Assembly: GCF_016405985.1 (NCBI RefSeq)
Contig: NZ_JAEFCF010000004.1
Coordinates: forward strand, 1 to 64,000
Source: Paracoccus sp. IB05
Lineage (GTDB): Bacteria; Pseudomonadota; Alphaproteobacteria; Rhodobacterales; Rhodobacteraceae
Reading direction: 5' to 3'
Length of the DNA: 64,000 nucleotides
This document shows positions 46,805 to 55,799 of this stretch, one piece after another. The notes below the pieces were generated by a model. The model saw only the letters and a program-made list of their open reading frames with translations. It made no database searches and was not told where the DNA came from. Positions within the stretch are counted from its first letter, which is position 1. Each line of letters begins with the position of its first letter. The position numbers and the translations under genes were made by a program.

Positions 46805-48718
46805 ATGTATCTCCTGGAAAATTCCTGGTCCGAAATGCCACTGCCCGCCGGGACCTGGTCCCTGCGGCTGACCAACCTGTCCGATGAGGCGCTGGAGGGC
46901 TTTACCCTCTCGCTGACCTCGATCACCCGCGTGCTGGCGGATCACGAGATCACCGGCGCGAGGCTATTGTTGCGCAATGCGAATTTCCACCAGATCGCGC
47001 CGCCCGAAGGGCTGGTTGTCGCGCCGGGCAACAGCTGGACATTTGAGATCACCGGCCTGAACCGCTCGCCGTTTCACCGCAATGACGCGGCCAAAACCGC
47101 CTGGGTCACGCTTGCGGATCGCCGTCATCTTCCCTGTATGGTCGGGGATCTGATGCTGCGATCCGCCACGCCCGCATATCCGCCGCCGCGCCTGCCCGAG
47201 GGGCGGCTGACGCTGCCCTTCGCGCTGATGCCCTGGCCGAATGCGATCACGGCGGAACCCGGGCCAGCGGCGGATCCTCCGCCGGTTATCCTGCATCTCG
47301 CGCCGGGGACCAGCCTCGCGGATCAGCGTCTTGCGCTGTCGGTGTCCGATCTGCAGCGCCGGCTGTTCCCTGCGGGGCGCCGGATCCTGCAGCTTTCGCC
47401 CGTGCCCGGATCGCGTGAAGTGGCGTTTGCCTATAGCGCCGCGATCCCCGAAGAGGGCTTCCGTCTCGATTTCGACCCGGTGATCACCCTTACGGCAAGC
47501 TCGGATCTCGGGCGGCGCTATGGGCTGATCGCGCTGGCGCAGATGCTGCAAGGCGCCATCAGTGACCCGAGGTTCCGCTTCCCCGCGACCGGCCATATCG
47601 CGGATGCGCCGCGCTATGGCTGGCGCGGCTGCCATCTGGATTGTGCGCGGCATTTCTGGCGGTTTGACCAGGTCTGCCGCGTGGTCGATATCATGGCCTG
47701 GAACCGGTTCAACCGCTTTCACTGGCATCTGACCGATGACGAGGCCTGGCGCGCCGAGATCCGCGCTTACCCGCAGCTGACCGCGATTGGCGCCACCCGT
47801 GCCGCCGGCCTGCCTGCGATGCGGCCACAGCTTGGGGATGGGCCCGGGGCTGCGACGGGCCATTACAGCCAGGATGAGATGCGCGCCCTCGTGGCCCATG
47901 CCGGGGCGCTTGGGATCGAGGTCATGCCCGAGATCGAGACGCCGGGCCATGCCGCCTGTGTCATCGCCGCGCTGCCTCAGCTGGCCGATCCGGACGAGCC
48001 GCCGGAAAGCTATCATCCGGTTCAGGGCTTCCCGAATAACGGCTTCAACCCCGGTATCCCTGAGACATTCTCGGTGCTGGAAACCATCATCGACGAGCTA
48101 TGTGCGATTTTCCCGTCGCGCTGGTTCCATATCGGCGGCGATGAGGTGGCGCGGAACGCCTGGCTCGACAGCCCGCGTGCCCGGGTGCTGATGCAGCGCG
48201 AGGGGCTTGCCGGAACGCTCAACCTGCAAAGCTGGTTCCTGCGCCGGATCAAGGCGATGCTCGAGGCGAGGGGCAAGATCCTGGTCGGCTGGAACGAGGT
48301 CGCGCAGGGCGGAGGGGTGCCGCCGGAAAACACGCTTCTGATGGCCTGGGAAAAGCCCGAGATCGGGATCGCGCTGGCGCGGCAGGGCTATGATGTGGTG
48401 ATGGTGCCGGGCCAGGCCTATTATCTCGACATGGTGCAGGGGCCGGACTGGCTGGAAAATGGCGCCGGCTGGGCCGGGCCGGTGACGCCCGAGCAAAGCT
48501 ATTCTTACGAGGCGGCGGGCGATTTTCCACCCGAACTGGCGCATCATATGACAGGTGTTCAGGCCTGTATCTGGTGCGAGCATTTCACCTCTGACGCCTG
48601 GTTCAACGATCTTGTTTTTCCGCGTCTGCTGGCAGTGGCCGAGGCGGGCTGGACCCAGCCAGAGAACAAGGACTGGCTGCGCTTTGCCGCCCAGGCCCGG
48701 CTGCACCCGACACTGTAA
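46805..48718 (+). CDS. Beta-N-acetylhexosaminidase, GH20
   Basis: A 637-residue glycosidase. Residues about 1-110 form a carbohydrate-binding-like N-terminal domain; the GH20 barrel starts at GWRGCHLDCARHFW and continues through FHWHLTDDEAWR, MPEIETPGHA and the catalytic Asp-Glu pair in WFHIGGDEVARNAW. There is no signal peptide, so it probably acts in the cytoplasm on imported oligosaccharides, releasing N-acetylglucosamine for the ROK kinase and NagA. It starts eight bases after the SDR gene. Confidence 0.9.
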   Translation: MYLLENSWSEMPLPAGTWSLRLTNLSDEALEGFTLSLTSITRVLADHEITGARLLLRNANFHQIAPPEGLVVAPGNSWTFEITGLNRSPFHRNDAAKTAWVTLADRRHLPCMVGDLMLRSATPAYPPPRLPEGRLTLPFALMPWPNAITAEPGPAADPPPVILHLAPGTSLADQRLALSVSDLQRRLFPAGRRILQLSPVPGSREVAFAYSAAIPEEGFRLDFDPVITLTASSDLGRRYGLIALAQMLQGAISDPRFRFPATGHIADAPRYGWRGCHLDCARHFWRFDQVCRVVDIMAWNRFNRFHWHLTDDEAWRAEIRAYPQLTAIGATRAAGLPAMRPQLGDGPGAATGHYSQDEMRALVAHAGALGIEVMPEIETPGHAACVIAALPQLADPDEPPESYHPVQGFPNNGFNPGIPETFSVLETIIDELCAIFPSRWFHIGGDEVARNAWLDSPRARVLMQREGLAGTLNLQSWFLRRIKAMLEARGKILVGWNEVAQGGGVPPENTLLMAWEKPEIGIALARQGYDVVMVPGQAYYLDMVQGPDWLENGAGWAGPVTPEQSYSYEAAGDFPPELAHHMTGVQACIWCEHFTSDAWFNDLVFPRLLAVAEAGWTQPENKDWLRFAAQARLHPTL

Positions 48719-48727
48719 GAGGCTGAA

Positions 48728-50161
48728 ATGCGCATCGCCGTCGGCGGCATCCATACCGAATGTTCCACCTCTTCGCCGGTGCTGATGCAGGCAGAGGATT
48801 TCCGTGTGCTGCGCGGGGCAGAGCTGACAGAAAGCGATTACTTCGCCTTTCTGCGCCACCATCCTGTTGAAATCGCGCCGCTCTTTCATGCGCGTGCCGT
48901 ACCGGGTGGCCCGGTCTCGCGCGCGGTATACGAGGCGTTCCGGGCCGGGTTTCTGGCGCGTCTCGAGGCGGCGAAGCCCTTTGATGCGGTTTACCTCGCG
49001 ATGCATGGCGCGATGAAGGTCGAAGGCCTGTGGGATGCCGAGGGCGACTGGTTTCAGGCAGTGCGGCAGGCGGTCGGGCCGGATATGCTGATCGCCACCA
49101 GTTACGATCTGCATGGGAATGTCTCGGCGAAAGTGGTCGATCAGATCGACATTTTCGCCGCCTATCGCACCGCACCGCATATCGACACGCCCGAGACGAT
49201 GGAGGCGGCTTTTGCAATGCTCCTGCGCGCTCTGCAAACCGGCGTGCGGCCCGGCGTTTTGCGGGTGCCGGTGCCGCTTTTGCTGCCCGGCGAGCGGACT
49301 TCGACCGGGGACGAGCCGGCGCGGTCTTTATACGCCGCGCTGCCTGCGCGCGAGGGACCCGGCATCTGGCGCGCGGATCTGATGATTGGCTATGTCTGGG
49401 CCGATGAGCCGCGCGCCACCGCCTGCGCCATGGTGACGGGCACCGACGCTGTGGCGATGGCGGCTGCGGGGACACAGATCGCCGGTGATTTCTGGGCCGC
49501 GCGTGACCGGTTCCATTCCGGCGCAAAGACAGGACCGCTTGAGGAGATGCTGGATATCGCGGCGGTGGTGGGAACGCAGCCGGTGATCCTCGCCGACAGT
49601 GGTGACAACCCGACCGGCGGCGGGGTGGGGGACCGTGCCGATGTGCTCGCCGCCCTGATCGCACGGGGCTGGCAGGGGGCGCTGGTCGCGGGCATTGCCG
49701 ACCGGCCTGCGGTCGAGGCCTGTTTCAAAGCCGGGGCCGGCGCGCGGCTGCCGCTCCGGATCGGGGCGAGCCTTGACCCGGCCGGTGCCGTCGTCGCGAC
49801 CATGGCCGAGGTGGTCTTGCTTGATGGCGGCGACGATCCTGATGCGCGTCAGGCGGTGGTACGGATCGGCGGTATCACCCTTGTGCTGGCGGCGCGGCGG
49901 CGGCCCTATCATACGCTCGCGGATTTCGACCGGCTCGGGCTGGATCCGCGCGCGGTGGCGTTGCTTGTGGTGAAATCGGGCTATCTTTCGCCTGAACTTG
50001 CGCCGCTTGCGCGGCCGAACCTGATGGCGCTGACCGAGGGCGTGGTCAGCCAGGACATCGCGGCCCTTGCCAATCACCACCGGTCGCTGCGGGTGCTGCC
50101 CTTTGACCCGGGCGCAGATTACCAGCCAATGCCCGAAATCTCGCAGCGGTTCAGGTGTTAA
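48728..50161 (+). CDS. M81-family (MlrC-like) metallopeptidase, second copy
   Basis: A 477-residue paralogue of the protein at 42814. Visible blocks: RIAVGGIHTECSTSSP, ATSYDLHGNVSAKVVDQIDI, YRTAPHIDTPETM and LADSGDNPTGGGVGD, carrying the family's likely zinc ligands (Asp/His). Two diverged M81 genes on either side of one regulator suggest two peptide-bond specificities. The exact peptide is unknown. Confidence 0.82.
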   Translation: MRIAVGGIHTECSTSSPVLMQAEDFRVLRGAELTESDYFAFLRHHPVEIAPLFHARAVPGGPVSRAVYEAFRAGFLARLEAAKPFDAVYLAMHGAMKVEGLWDAEGDWFQAVRQAVGPDMLIATSYDLHGNVSAKVVDQIDIFAAYRTAPHIDTPETMEAAFAMLLRALQTGVRPGVLRVPVPLLLPGERTSTGDEPARSLYAALPAREGPGIWRADLMIGYVWADEPRATACAMVTGTDAVAMAAAGTQIAGDFWAARDRFHSGAKTGPLEEMLDIAAVVGTQPVILADSGDNPTGGGVGDRADVLAALIARGWQGALVAGIADRPAVEACFKAGAGARLPLRIGASLDPAGAVVATMAEVVLLDGGDDPDARQAVVRIGGITLVLAARRRPYHTLADFDRLGLDPRAVALLVVKSGYLSPELAPLARPNLMALTEGVVSQDIAALANHHRSLRVLPFDPGADYQPMPEISQRFRC

Positions 50162-50162
50162 G

Positions 50163-51428
50163 ATGAACCCTTGGATTTCTACCCTCCGTCGCCATCGGGT
50201 CGTGCGCGCCTCGGCTGCCGCGATCTTTCTCTACGGATTTGCAGGGGCGGCAACCGTGCCCTATCAGGCGCTGGTCGGCATCCGCGAGCTGGGGCTGAGC
50301 GATGGCCAATATGCGCTGATCGCGCTGGCGGCCTCGATCACCAATGTCCTGCTGGCGATCGGGTTCGGCCTGCTTTCAGACCGGTTCCAGAGCTATCGCC
50401 GCCCGCTGATCTTCGTCGCCTCATTCGGGATCATCGGCTATGGTATGATCTGGGCTGTGCCCTCGGCGCTGACTTTTGCCATTGCGATGATCGCGCCGCT
50501 GGCGCTGTTCCATGCGACGAATTCGATGCTGTTCGGCAATGTCCGCGCCCAGACCGCGCGGTTCCAGCCGGAAGAGGCCGCCATCGTCAACGCCTTGATG
50601 CGGATGATGATTTCTTTGTCATGGGTATTGGTGCCGGGCGCGGTCGGGCTGATCCTTGCCGGGCAAAAGACGATGATCGGATCCTACCTGATCGCGGCAC
50701 TGCTGGCGGCGGCCTGCCTTGCCACGATCCTGTTCTGGCTGGAGCCCGACCACAAGCCGCGACCTGAAGCCAGGGTCGAGGGCGGCACCGGCACCTCACG
50801 CCTGGCGCCAACCACCGGGCGTGCGGACCGGCCCGCCCAGGTCCGTATGGCGGGCGCGAGCTTTGCCGGCATCGCGCGGCTCTTGCACCCCGGCATCCTC
50901 AGCCGCGTGCTGGGCGTGGCGCTGATCAGCCAGGTGCTGCATGTCAATTCCGCTGTGCTGCCGCTGATCCTGACCGGCCAGGCCGGGGGCGAGGCGGGAA
51001 CGGTCGGCAAGATCGTCGGCATGGTCGCAGCACTTGAGGTCATCTTCATGTTCTTCTGGGCGCGGATGACGCGCTCCATGGCACTTGTGCCTGCGCTGGC
51101 GATCACTGCGGCGCTTTATCTGGTCTATCTGACCGCGCTGGCATTCGCGGGGGCGGTCTGGCAGATCTGGGTCGCAAGCCTGATCGCGGGCTTTGCCGCC
51201 GCCGGGATCATATCACTGCCGATCAGCTATCTGCTGGATATGATCCGGGACCGGCCGGGGCTTTCGGCCTCGCTGATCGCGGTGAATATGTTCCTTGGTG
51301 GCGCCTTTGGCGCGGCGGTCTTCGCCTTTGGCACCTGGATCGGCGGCTATCCGGCGGCCTCGATCCTCTCGGGCGTGGCGGGGGTGCTGGGGGCCGGTTT
51401 GCTTTTGGGGCTGGAGGGGCGGAGATGA
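50163..51428 (+). CDS. MFS transporter, sugar-efflux (Set)-like
   Basis: A 421-residue membrane protein with about 12 helices in two halves separated by a polar loop (residues about 200-240). N-terminal features (FGLLSDRFQSYRRPLIF) fit the major facilitator superfamily; the overall pattern recalls SetA-type sugar exporters. It may move amino sugars or peptides in or out. ATG 50163 lies directly after the M81 stop; the longer frame upstream overlaps it. Confidence 0.82.
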   Translation: MNPWISTLRRHRVVRASAAAIFLYGFAGAATVPYQALVGIRELGLSDGQYALIALAASITNVLLAIGFGLLSDRFQSYRRPLIFVASFGIIGYGMIWAVPSALTFAIAMIAPLALFHATNSMLFGNVRAQTARFQPEEAAIVNALMRMMISLSWVLVPGAVGLILAGQKTMIGSYLIAALLAAACLATILFWLEPDHKPRPEARVEGGTGTSRLAPTTGRADRPAQVRMAGASFAGIARLLHPGILSRVLGVALISQVLHVNSAVLPLILTGQAGGEAGTVGKIVGMVAALEVIFMFFWARMTRSMALVPALAITAALYLVYLTALAFAGAVWQIWVASLIAGFAAAGIISLPISYLLDMIRDRPGLSASLIAVNMFLGGAFGAAVFAFGTWIGGYPAASILSGVAGVLGAGLLLGLEGRR

Positions 51429-52183
51429 CCCGGATCACGCTGGAAATCTGTGTCGATGACGCGGCGGGGATCCAGGCCGCGCGTGACGGCGGCGCCGACC
51501 GGATCGAGCTTTGCGCGGCGCTGGCCGTTGGCGGGCTGACCCCTTCGGCAGGGTTGATCGCGCTGGCGGCAGATTGCGACCTGCCGGTGATGGCGATGAT
51601 CCGGCCGCGCGCCGGGGATTTCTGCTGGACCGGGCCCGAGCTGGAGGCCTCGGTCGCCGAGATCCGCGCCTGTCGCGCAGCCGGGCTCGCCGGGGTGGTG
51701 ATCGGCGCTTCGCTCCCCGACGGGCGGCTGGATGAAGCGGCGCTGCGCCGCCTGGTGGCGGAGGCGTCCGGCCTGGAGATTACCCTTCACCGCGCTGTTG
51801 ATCTGACGCCCGACCCCGATCCGGCAATGCGGCTGGTGAAGGCGCTCGGCATTCGCCGGGTGCTGTCATCGGGAGGGGCTTTGACCGCGCTTGCAGGGAT
51901 CGCGCGGCTCAGGGCGATGGAACAGGCGGCACCCGGGGTGACGGTGATGCCAGGCGGCGGGGTCTCGGCGGAAAACGCGGATGCCCTGGCGGCGGCGCTG
52001 GATCTGCGCGAAATCCATGCTTCGGGATCAGCGCTGCTGCCGCCGCCCAGGCTTGCCGCTGTGGCGGAATTCGGCTTTCAGCCGGCAGGCGCGCGCGGGA
52101 CTGACCGGGCAAAAGTCGCGGCGCTCAGGGCAAAGCTGGATCAGATTTCGGCCTCGCGCCCGTCCGGATGCACCAGCTCGTAA
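51425..52183 (+). CDS. CutC-family TIM-barrel protein
   Basis: A 252-residue CutC homologue (EICVDDAAGIQAARDGGADR, IELCAALAVGGLTPS, VMIRPRAGDF as MAMIRPRAGDF, TLHRAVDLTPDP). CutC was first linked to copper tolerance, but in carbohydrate operons a sugar-related role is suspected; here it is the last gene of the RpiR/GH20 operon. It overlaps the MFS gene by four bases and its 3' end runs 43 bases into the convergent nagB gene. Confidence 0.83.
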   Translation: MTRITLEICVDDAAGIQAARDGGADRIELCAALAVGGLTPSAGLIALAADCDLPVMAMIRPRAGDFCWTGPELEASVAEIRACRAAGLAGVVIGASLPDGRLDEAALRRLVAEASGLEITLHRAVDLTPDPDPAMRLVKALGIRRVLSSGGALTALAGIARLRAMEQAAPGVTVMPGGGVSAENADALAAALDLREIHASGSALLPPPRLAAVAEFGFQPAGARGTDRAKVAALRAKLDQISASRPSGCTSS

Positions 52184-52920
52184 TAGTCGCGCAGCCGCAG
52201 GGCGCCCGCCGCCGCGCGGTCGATCACCACCGTCACCTTGCGGTGCAATTGCAGGGCAGAAGCCGGGCAGGCAGCGGTCAGCGGCCCCTCGATCATCGCG
52301 GCCACCACCTGGGCTTTGGCCGCGCCGTAAGCCAGCAAAAGCACTTCTGACGCGCGGGCGATGGTGCCGATCCCCATGGTGATCGCAAGGCGCGGCACAT
52401 CCCCGGGGCGGGCGAAGAACCGCGCATTGGCATCGCGGGTCGAACGGGTCAGCGTCTTGATCCTGGTGACCGAATTCAGGCTCGAGGTCGGCTCGTTGAA
52501 CCCGATATGCCCGTTCAGCCCGAGGCCAAGGAGTTGCAGCCCGATATCACCGGCCTCCCGGATCGCGGCCTCATAGCGCGCAGCCTCGGCCTCGGGGTCG
52601 GGGGCATCGCCGCGCGGCAGATGGGCGCGGCCCGGGTCGATATCGACATGGTCGAACAGGTGGTGGCGCATGTAATGCCAGTAGGAACAGGGGTGATCGG
52701 GCGCCAGGCCGACATATTCATCAAGGTTGAAACTGGTGACACCGGCAAAGCTGAGCCCCGCCTCGCGGTGGTCCCGGATCAGGCGGGCATAGACCGCCTC
52801 CATCGTGCCACCGGTCGCAAGGCCCAGCACCGTTTCGGGCTTTTCGCGCAGCCGTTCGGCGATCAGCTCTGCGGCGCGGTCGGTCGCCGCGCCCGCATCG
52901 GGAAGGATCAGAACCTTCAT
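52141..52920 (-). CDS. nagB: Glucosamine-6-phosphate deaminase
   Basis: A 259-residue enzyme converting glucosamine-6-phosphate to fructose-6-phosphate and ammonia. Motifs are LGLATGGTMEAVYARLI, the catalytic region SFNLDEYVGL and the active-site loop LGLNGHIGFNEPTSSLNSVT (Asn before GHI, as in Bacillus enzymes). It completes the ROK kinase-NagA-NagB route. It is transcribed after the RidA-like gene and converges with cutC. Confidence 0.92.
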   Translation of the reverse strand: MKVLILPDAGAATDRAAELIAERLREKPETVLGLATGGTMEAVYARLIRDHREAGLSFAGVTSFNLDEYVGLAPDHPCSYWHYMRHHLFDHVDIDPGRAHLPRGDAPDPEAEAARYEAAIREAGDIGLQLLGLGLNGHIGFNEPTSSLNSVTRIKTLTRSTRDANARFFARPGDVPRLAITMGIGTIARASEVLLLAYGAAKAQVVAAMIEGPLTAACPASALQLHRKVTVVIDRAAAGALRLRDYYELVHPDGREAEI

Positions 52921-52938
52921 GCCCGTCTCCTCAGCCCG

Positions 52939-53331
52939 TTACAGGGGTTTCCAGGCGATGGCGTCGATCTCGATCTTCGCATCCACCATCAGCCGCGATT
53001 CCACGGTAGACCGCGCCGGGGGATGGTCGATGAAATGCTTCTCGAACACCGCGTTAAAACTGGTGAAATCGCGCGGATCTTCCAGCCAGCAGGTGACCTT
53101 GATCACATCCTCCAGCCCGCAACCGGCGAGTTTCAGCACCGCTTTCAGGTTTTCGATCACCGCCTCGGTCTGGGCGATGATGCCACCCTGGACGACCTCG
53201 CCATCGATTGTGGGGACCTGGCCCGAGACATGGACATAATCCCCGGCCCGGACGGCGCGGGCAAAGGGGCGGCGGCTGCCGCCGGCCTGAGGATCGGCGA
53301 TGTCATAGCGGATGAGTCGGGGATCGGCCAT
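52939..53331 (-). CDS. RidA-family enamine/imine deaminase
   Basis: A 130-residue RidA (YjgF/UK114) protein; the catalytic Arg lies in PPARSTVESRLM and the substrate pocket in VSGQVPTIDGEVV. RidA removes reactive enamines made by PLP enzymes. ATG 53331 (MADPRLIRYD) gives the normal family length; the frame open to 53439 adds atypical sequence overlapping the next remnant. It lies 18 bases upstream of nagB and is probably co-transcribed. Confidence 0.87.
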   Translation of the reverse strand: MADPRLIRYDIADPQAGGSRRPFARAVRAGDYVHVSGQVPTIDGEVVQGGIIAQTEAVIENLKAVLKLAGCGLEDVIKVTCWLEDPRDFTSFNAVFEKHFIDHPPARSTVESRLMVDAKIEIDAIAWKPL

Positions 53332-53373
53332 TTCAACCCTGGCATTGGAAATACTTTTCACATCAATCGGTAA

Positions 53374-54180
53374 TTTCAGCGAAGCTTCAAGCGTGAATCG
53401 CAGGTCGCGGGCGAGAAGGTGAAACTGGATTTCATGCATTCCCAGGGCGAAACCACGGTTGAGGCGCCGGTGGGCAAGGTACTGATCCTGGACGTCAATG
53501 CGCTGGACATCGCGGAGGCGCTTGGGGCGGTTCCGGCGGGCGTATTGGGCAGCAATCTGCCCTCATATCTGGCGAAATATGCCGCGGCAGGCCGGCCGAA
53601 GGTCGGCACGATCTTCGAGCCGGATTATGAGGCCATCGCGGCCGCCCGCGCCGATCTGATGATCATCGGCACCCGCACCGCGCCGGCCTATGCGCAGATG
53701 TCGCAATTGCTTCCGACCGTGGATCTGAGCCTTGGGGAGAAGCATTTCAGCGCGGTCAGGCAGAATATCCTGAGCGTCGGGCAGATCTTTGGGCTGACCG
53801 AAAAGGCGCAAGCTCTGGTCGCCGATCCCGACAGCCGCATTGCGCATCTGCAAGCGGTGGCGCCGCATTCCGGAACCGCGCTGATCCTTGTGACCAATGG
53901 CGGCAAACCTGGCGCTTACGGTCCGGCCTCGCGGCTGGGCTGGATCCATCGCGAGCCGGGCTTCGCGCCGGTCGAAGAGGGGATCGATGACCGCTTCCAT
54001 GGCGGCGATGCGATCTCGTTTGAATATATCCTCGAGCGGGATCCGGACTGGATCTTCGTGGTCGACCGTGATGCCGGAGTGGGGGATGCCGGAGTAGGGG
54101 ATGCCGGGGCGAGCGATGCTCGACCAATGCTCTGATGGCCGAGACGAGCGCGGTGAAAAACGGGCGCATCGTCTATCTCG
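53374..54180 (+). pseudogene. Siderophore ABC binding-protein remnant
   Basis: The frame from 53419 (GTG) reads a FatB/CeuE-like iron-siderophore binding protein without its signal peptide: KVLILDVNALDIAEALGAVP, GTIFEPDYEAIAAARADLMI, AVRQNILSVGQIFGLTEKA, YILERDPDWIFVVDRDAG. The frame is open upstream only to a stop at 53371 and shows no start or signal sequence. The end is frameshifted: the normal C-terminus (KNGRIVYLDPQAA) continues in another frame near 54150-54185. A 15-bp unit is tandemly repeated at 54070-54114, close to the frameshift. Probably dead. Confidence 0.78.
54070..54114. repeat. Three tandem 15-bp units
   Basis: GATGCCGGAGTGGGG at 54070 is followed by a copy at 54085 with one change and a more diverged copy at 54100. 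It lies within the binding-protein remnant just before the frame is lost and probably arose by slippage. Confidence 0.7.
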
Positions 54181-54193
54181 ACCCCCAGGCGGC

Positions 54194-54378
54194 CTGTATT
54201 GCCTGTGGCGGCTGATCGACGGTGATCCGCGCGACTGGCTGATCCTGTGGGAAAGCCGGGTGCCGCGGACACTGGCGCTGGTGCTTTCGGGGGCGTCAAT
54301 GGCGATTGCGGGTCTGTTGATGCAGATCGTGATCCGCAACCGCTATGTCGAGCCATCGACCACCGGCACGGTCGAGGC
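54194..54378 (+). pseudogene. FecCD-type iron permease fragment
   Basis: About 60 codons (LWRLIDGDPRDWLILWESRV, then PRTLALVLSGASMAIAGLLM and NRYVEPSTTGTVEAA) match the N-terminal third of FecCD-family siderophore permeases. There is no start and no remaining helices. The frame runs straight into a MarR-type sequence, so a deletion joined the two. Confidence 0.75.
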
Positions 54379-54787
54379 GGCGGTCTATTTCGCGTTGCAG
54401 CGCATTCAGCGCACCCTGATGCCCGAGATCGAAAAGCGCCTCCGCAAGATGGGGATCCAGGACCCGATCTGGTATGAGATCCTTGAGGCGGCAGAGCTTG
54501 CAGGCGACGAGGGCGTGCGGATGCTTGCGCTGCAAAGGCGGCTTTTCGTGCCGCAATATGCGCTGTCGCGCCATGTCTCACGGATGGTGAAGGCGGGGCT
54601 GATCACCCGCGAGGCCTCGGGCGATGCGGGTCGGGCGCAGATCATCCGGCTGGCCCCGGCGGGCACCGGGATCACCGGCGGGATCTGGGATGTCTGTGTC
54701 GATCTGATCCACAAGGCCTTTGGCCCGCGCATCAGCCGGGGCGAGGCCTATCCCGTCCTGCGGATGCTGAACCGGCTGTATGATTGA
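54379..54787 (+). pseudogene. MarR-family regulator missing its N-terminus
   Basis: After the permease fragment the same frame continues as a MarR-type winged-HTH protein (YFALQRIQRTLMPEIEKRLR; RLFVPQYALSRHVSRMVKAG; LITREASGDAGRAQIIRLAP) to the stop at 54787. The first few residues normally preceding this are replaced by permease sequence. An internal ATG (LMPEIEKR) could still give a nearly complete domain, so residual function is not excluded. Confidence 0.65.
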
Positions 54788-54814
54788 AAAAGGGGCGGAT
54801 GACCCGCCCCTTTT
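54788..54814. terminator. Bidirectional intrinsic terminator
   Basis: AAAAGGGGCGG-ATGAC-CCGCCCCTTTT is a perfect 11-bp stem with A and T tails on its two sides, between the convergent MarR and TonB-receptor remnants. It would terminate transcription from both sides. Confidence 0.85.
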
Positions 54815-54830
54815 CCCAGATTTACTGACC

Positions 54831-55795
54831 TCAGAACCGCATCGAGGCGACCAGCTGGACCGAGCGGCCCGGCTCGTAAAGCGGCGTGATCGAGTTGAAA
54901 TCCTGGCCATAGGTGGCGCGGTCGGCATAGGTCCTGTCGAAGAGGTTGTTCACCTCGGCCCGGATCACCAGGCCCTCGACGCCGGGCGGCTGATATTCGG
55001 CGAAGAGGTTCAGCACCGCATAGCCCGCGATGGTTTTACTGGCCGTGGCGTCTTTGTGATTATAGGCCTTTGCCGCCTCGACCGCGCCGCCAAAGGTAAA
55101 GGCGTTGCCCTCCGGCGGGTGCTGCGCCTCGATGGCCAGCACGCCGCCGGGAGGGGTGCCAAGATCCACCGCGCTTCAGCTGTCGGTGCCGGGGCCGTTC
55201 ACCCTGATCTTGCTTTGCGAATAGCTCGCGCGCAGATAGCCGCCCTCCCAGCCATAGCCGAGGCCGAGATTGAAGCCGCGGCTTTCCAGATCATTCATGA
55301 TGACGCGGTCGCGGGCATCGTCGATCTTCGTCAGGAAGATCTCGCCATCGAGGCTGAGATTGCCGCTCAGCCCCGAGAAATCACCCTTCCAGCCCGAAAT
55401 GCCGGTAAAGCGCTGATCATCCCAGCGAAGCCCGAAAGAGGTCGACCGACCTTCCGCGGGTTCAAGCCGCGCCTGGACATAGAGGCCGACATTGCTGGCC
55501 TTTTCGGTCACCGGGCCATAGGTCAGATCGCTATAGGTGCTTTCCTTGTCGTAATAGTCGATGCCCGCCGTGATCGTATTCACATCCGACAGGTGGAAAC
55601 GGTTTTCTGCCCGCGCCGAGAAGGTCTTGTTCAGACCGCGGCTGACCCCAGGCCCGACGATGCGCGGCGGAATATCGGGCTGGTCGACTGCGATATCGAC
55701 CTTTGACCAGCCCAGCACGAGACGCGGATCCCACATGCCACTGGCCTGGGTGTTCACGTAAGACAGCGAGACGGTCATGGAGGCGCGGTGGCAGG
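54831..55795 (-). pseudogene. TonB-dependent receptor remnant with in-frame stop
   Basis: The minus strand encodes beta-barrel strands of a TonB-dependent siderophore receptor (YVNTQASGMWDPRLVLGWSK; FGLRWDDQRFTGISGWKGDF) and a normal C-terminus (NLFDRTYADRATYGQDF ... SMRF ending in Phe). The signal peptide, plug and first strands are missing, and a TGA at 55176-55178 interrupts the otherwise continuous frame. It belongs with the binding-protein and permease remnants to one lost iron-uptake locus. Confidence 0.82.
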
Positions 55796-55799
55796 TCTG

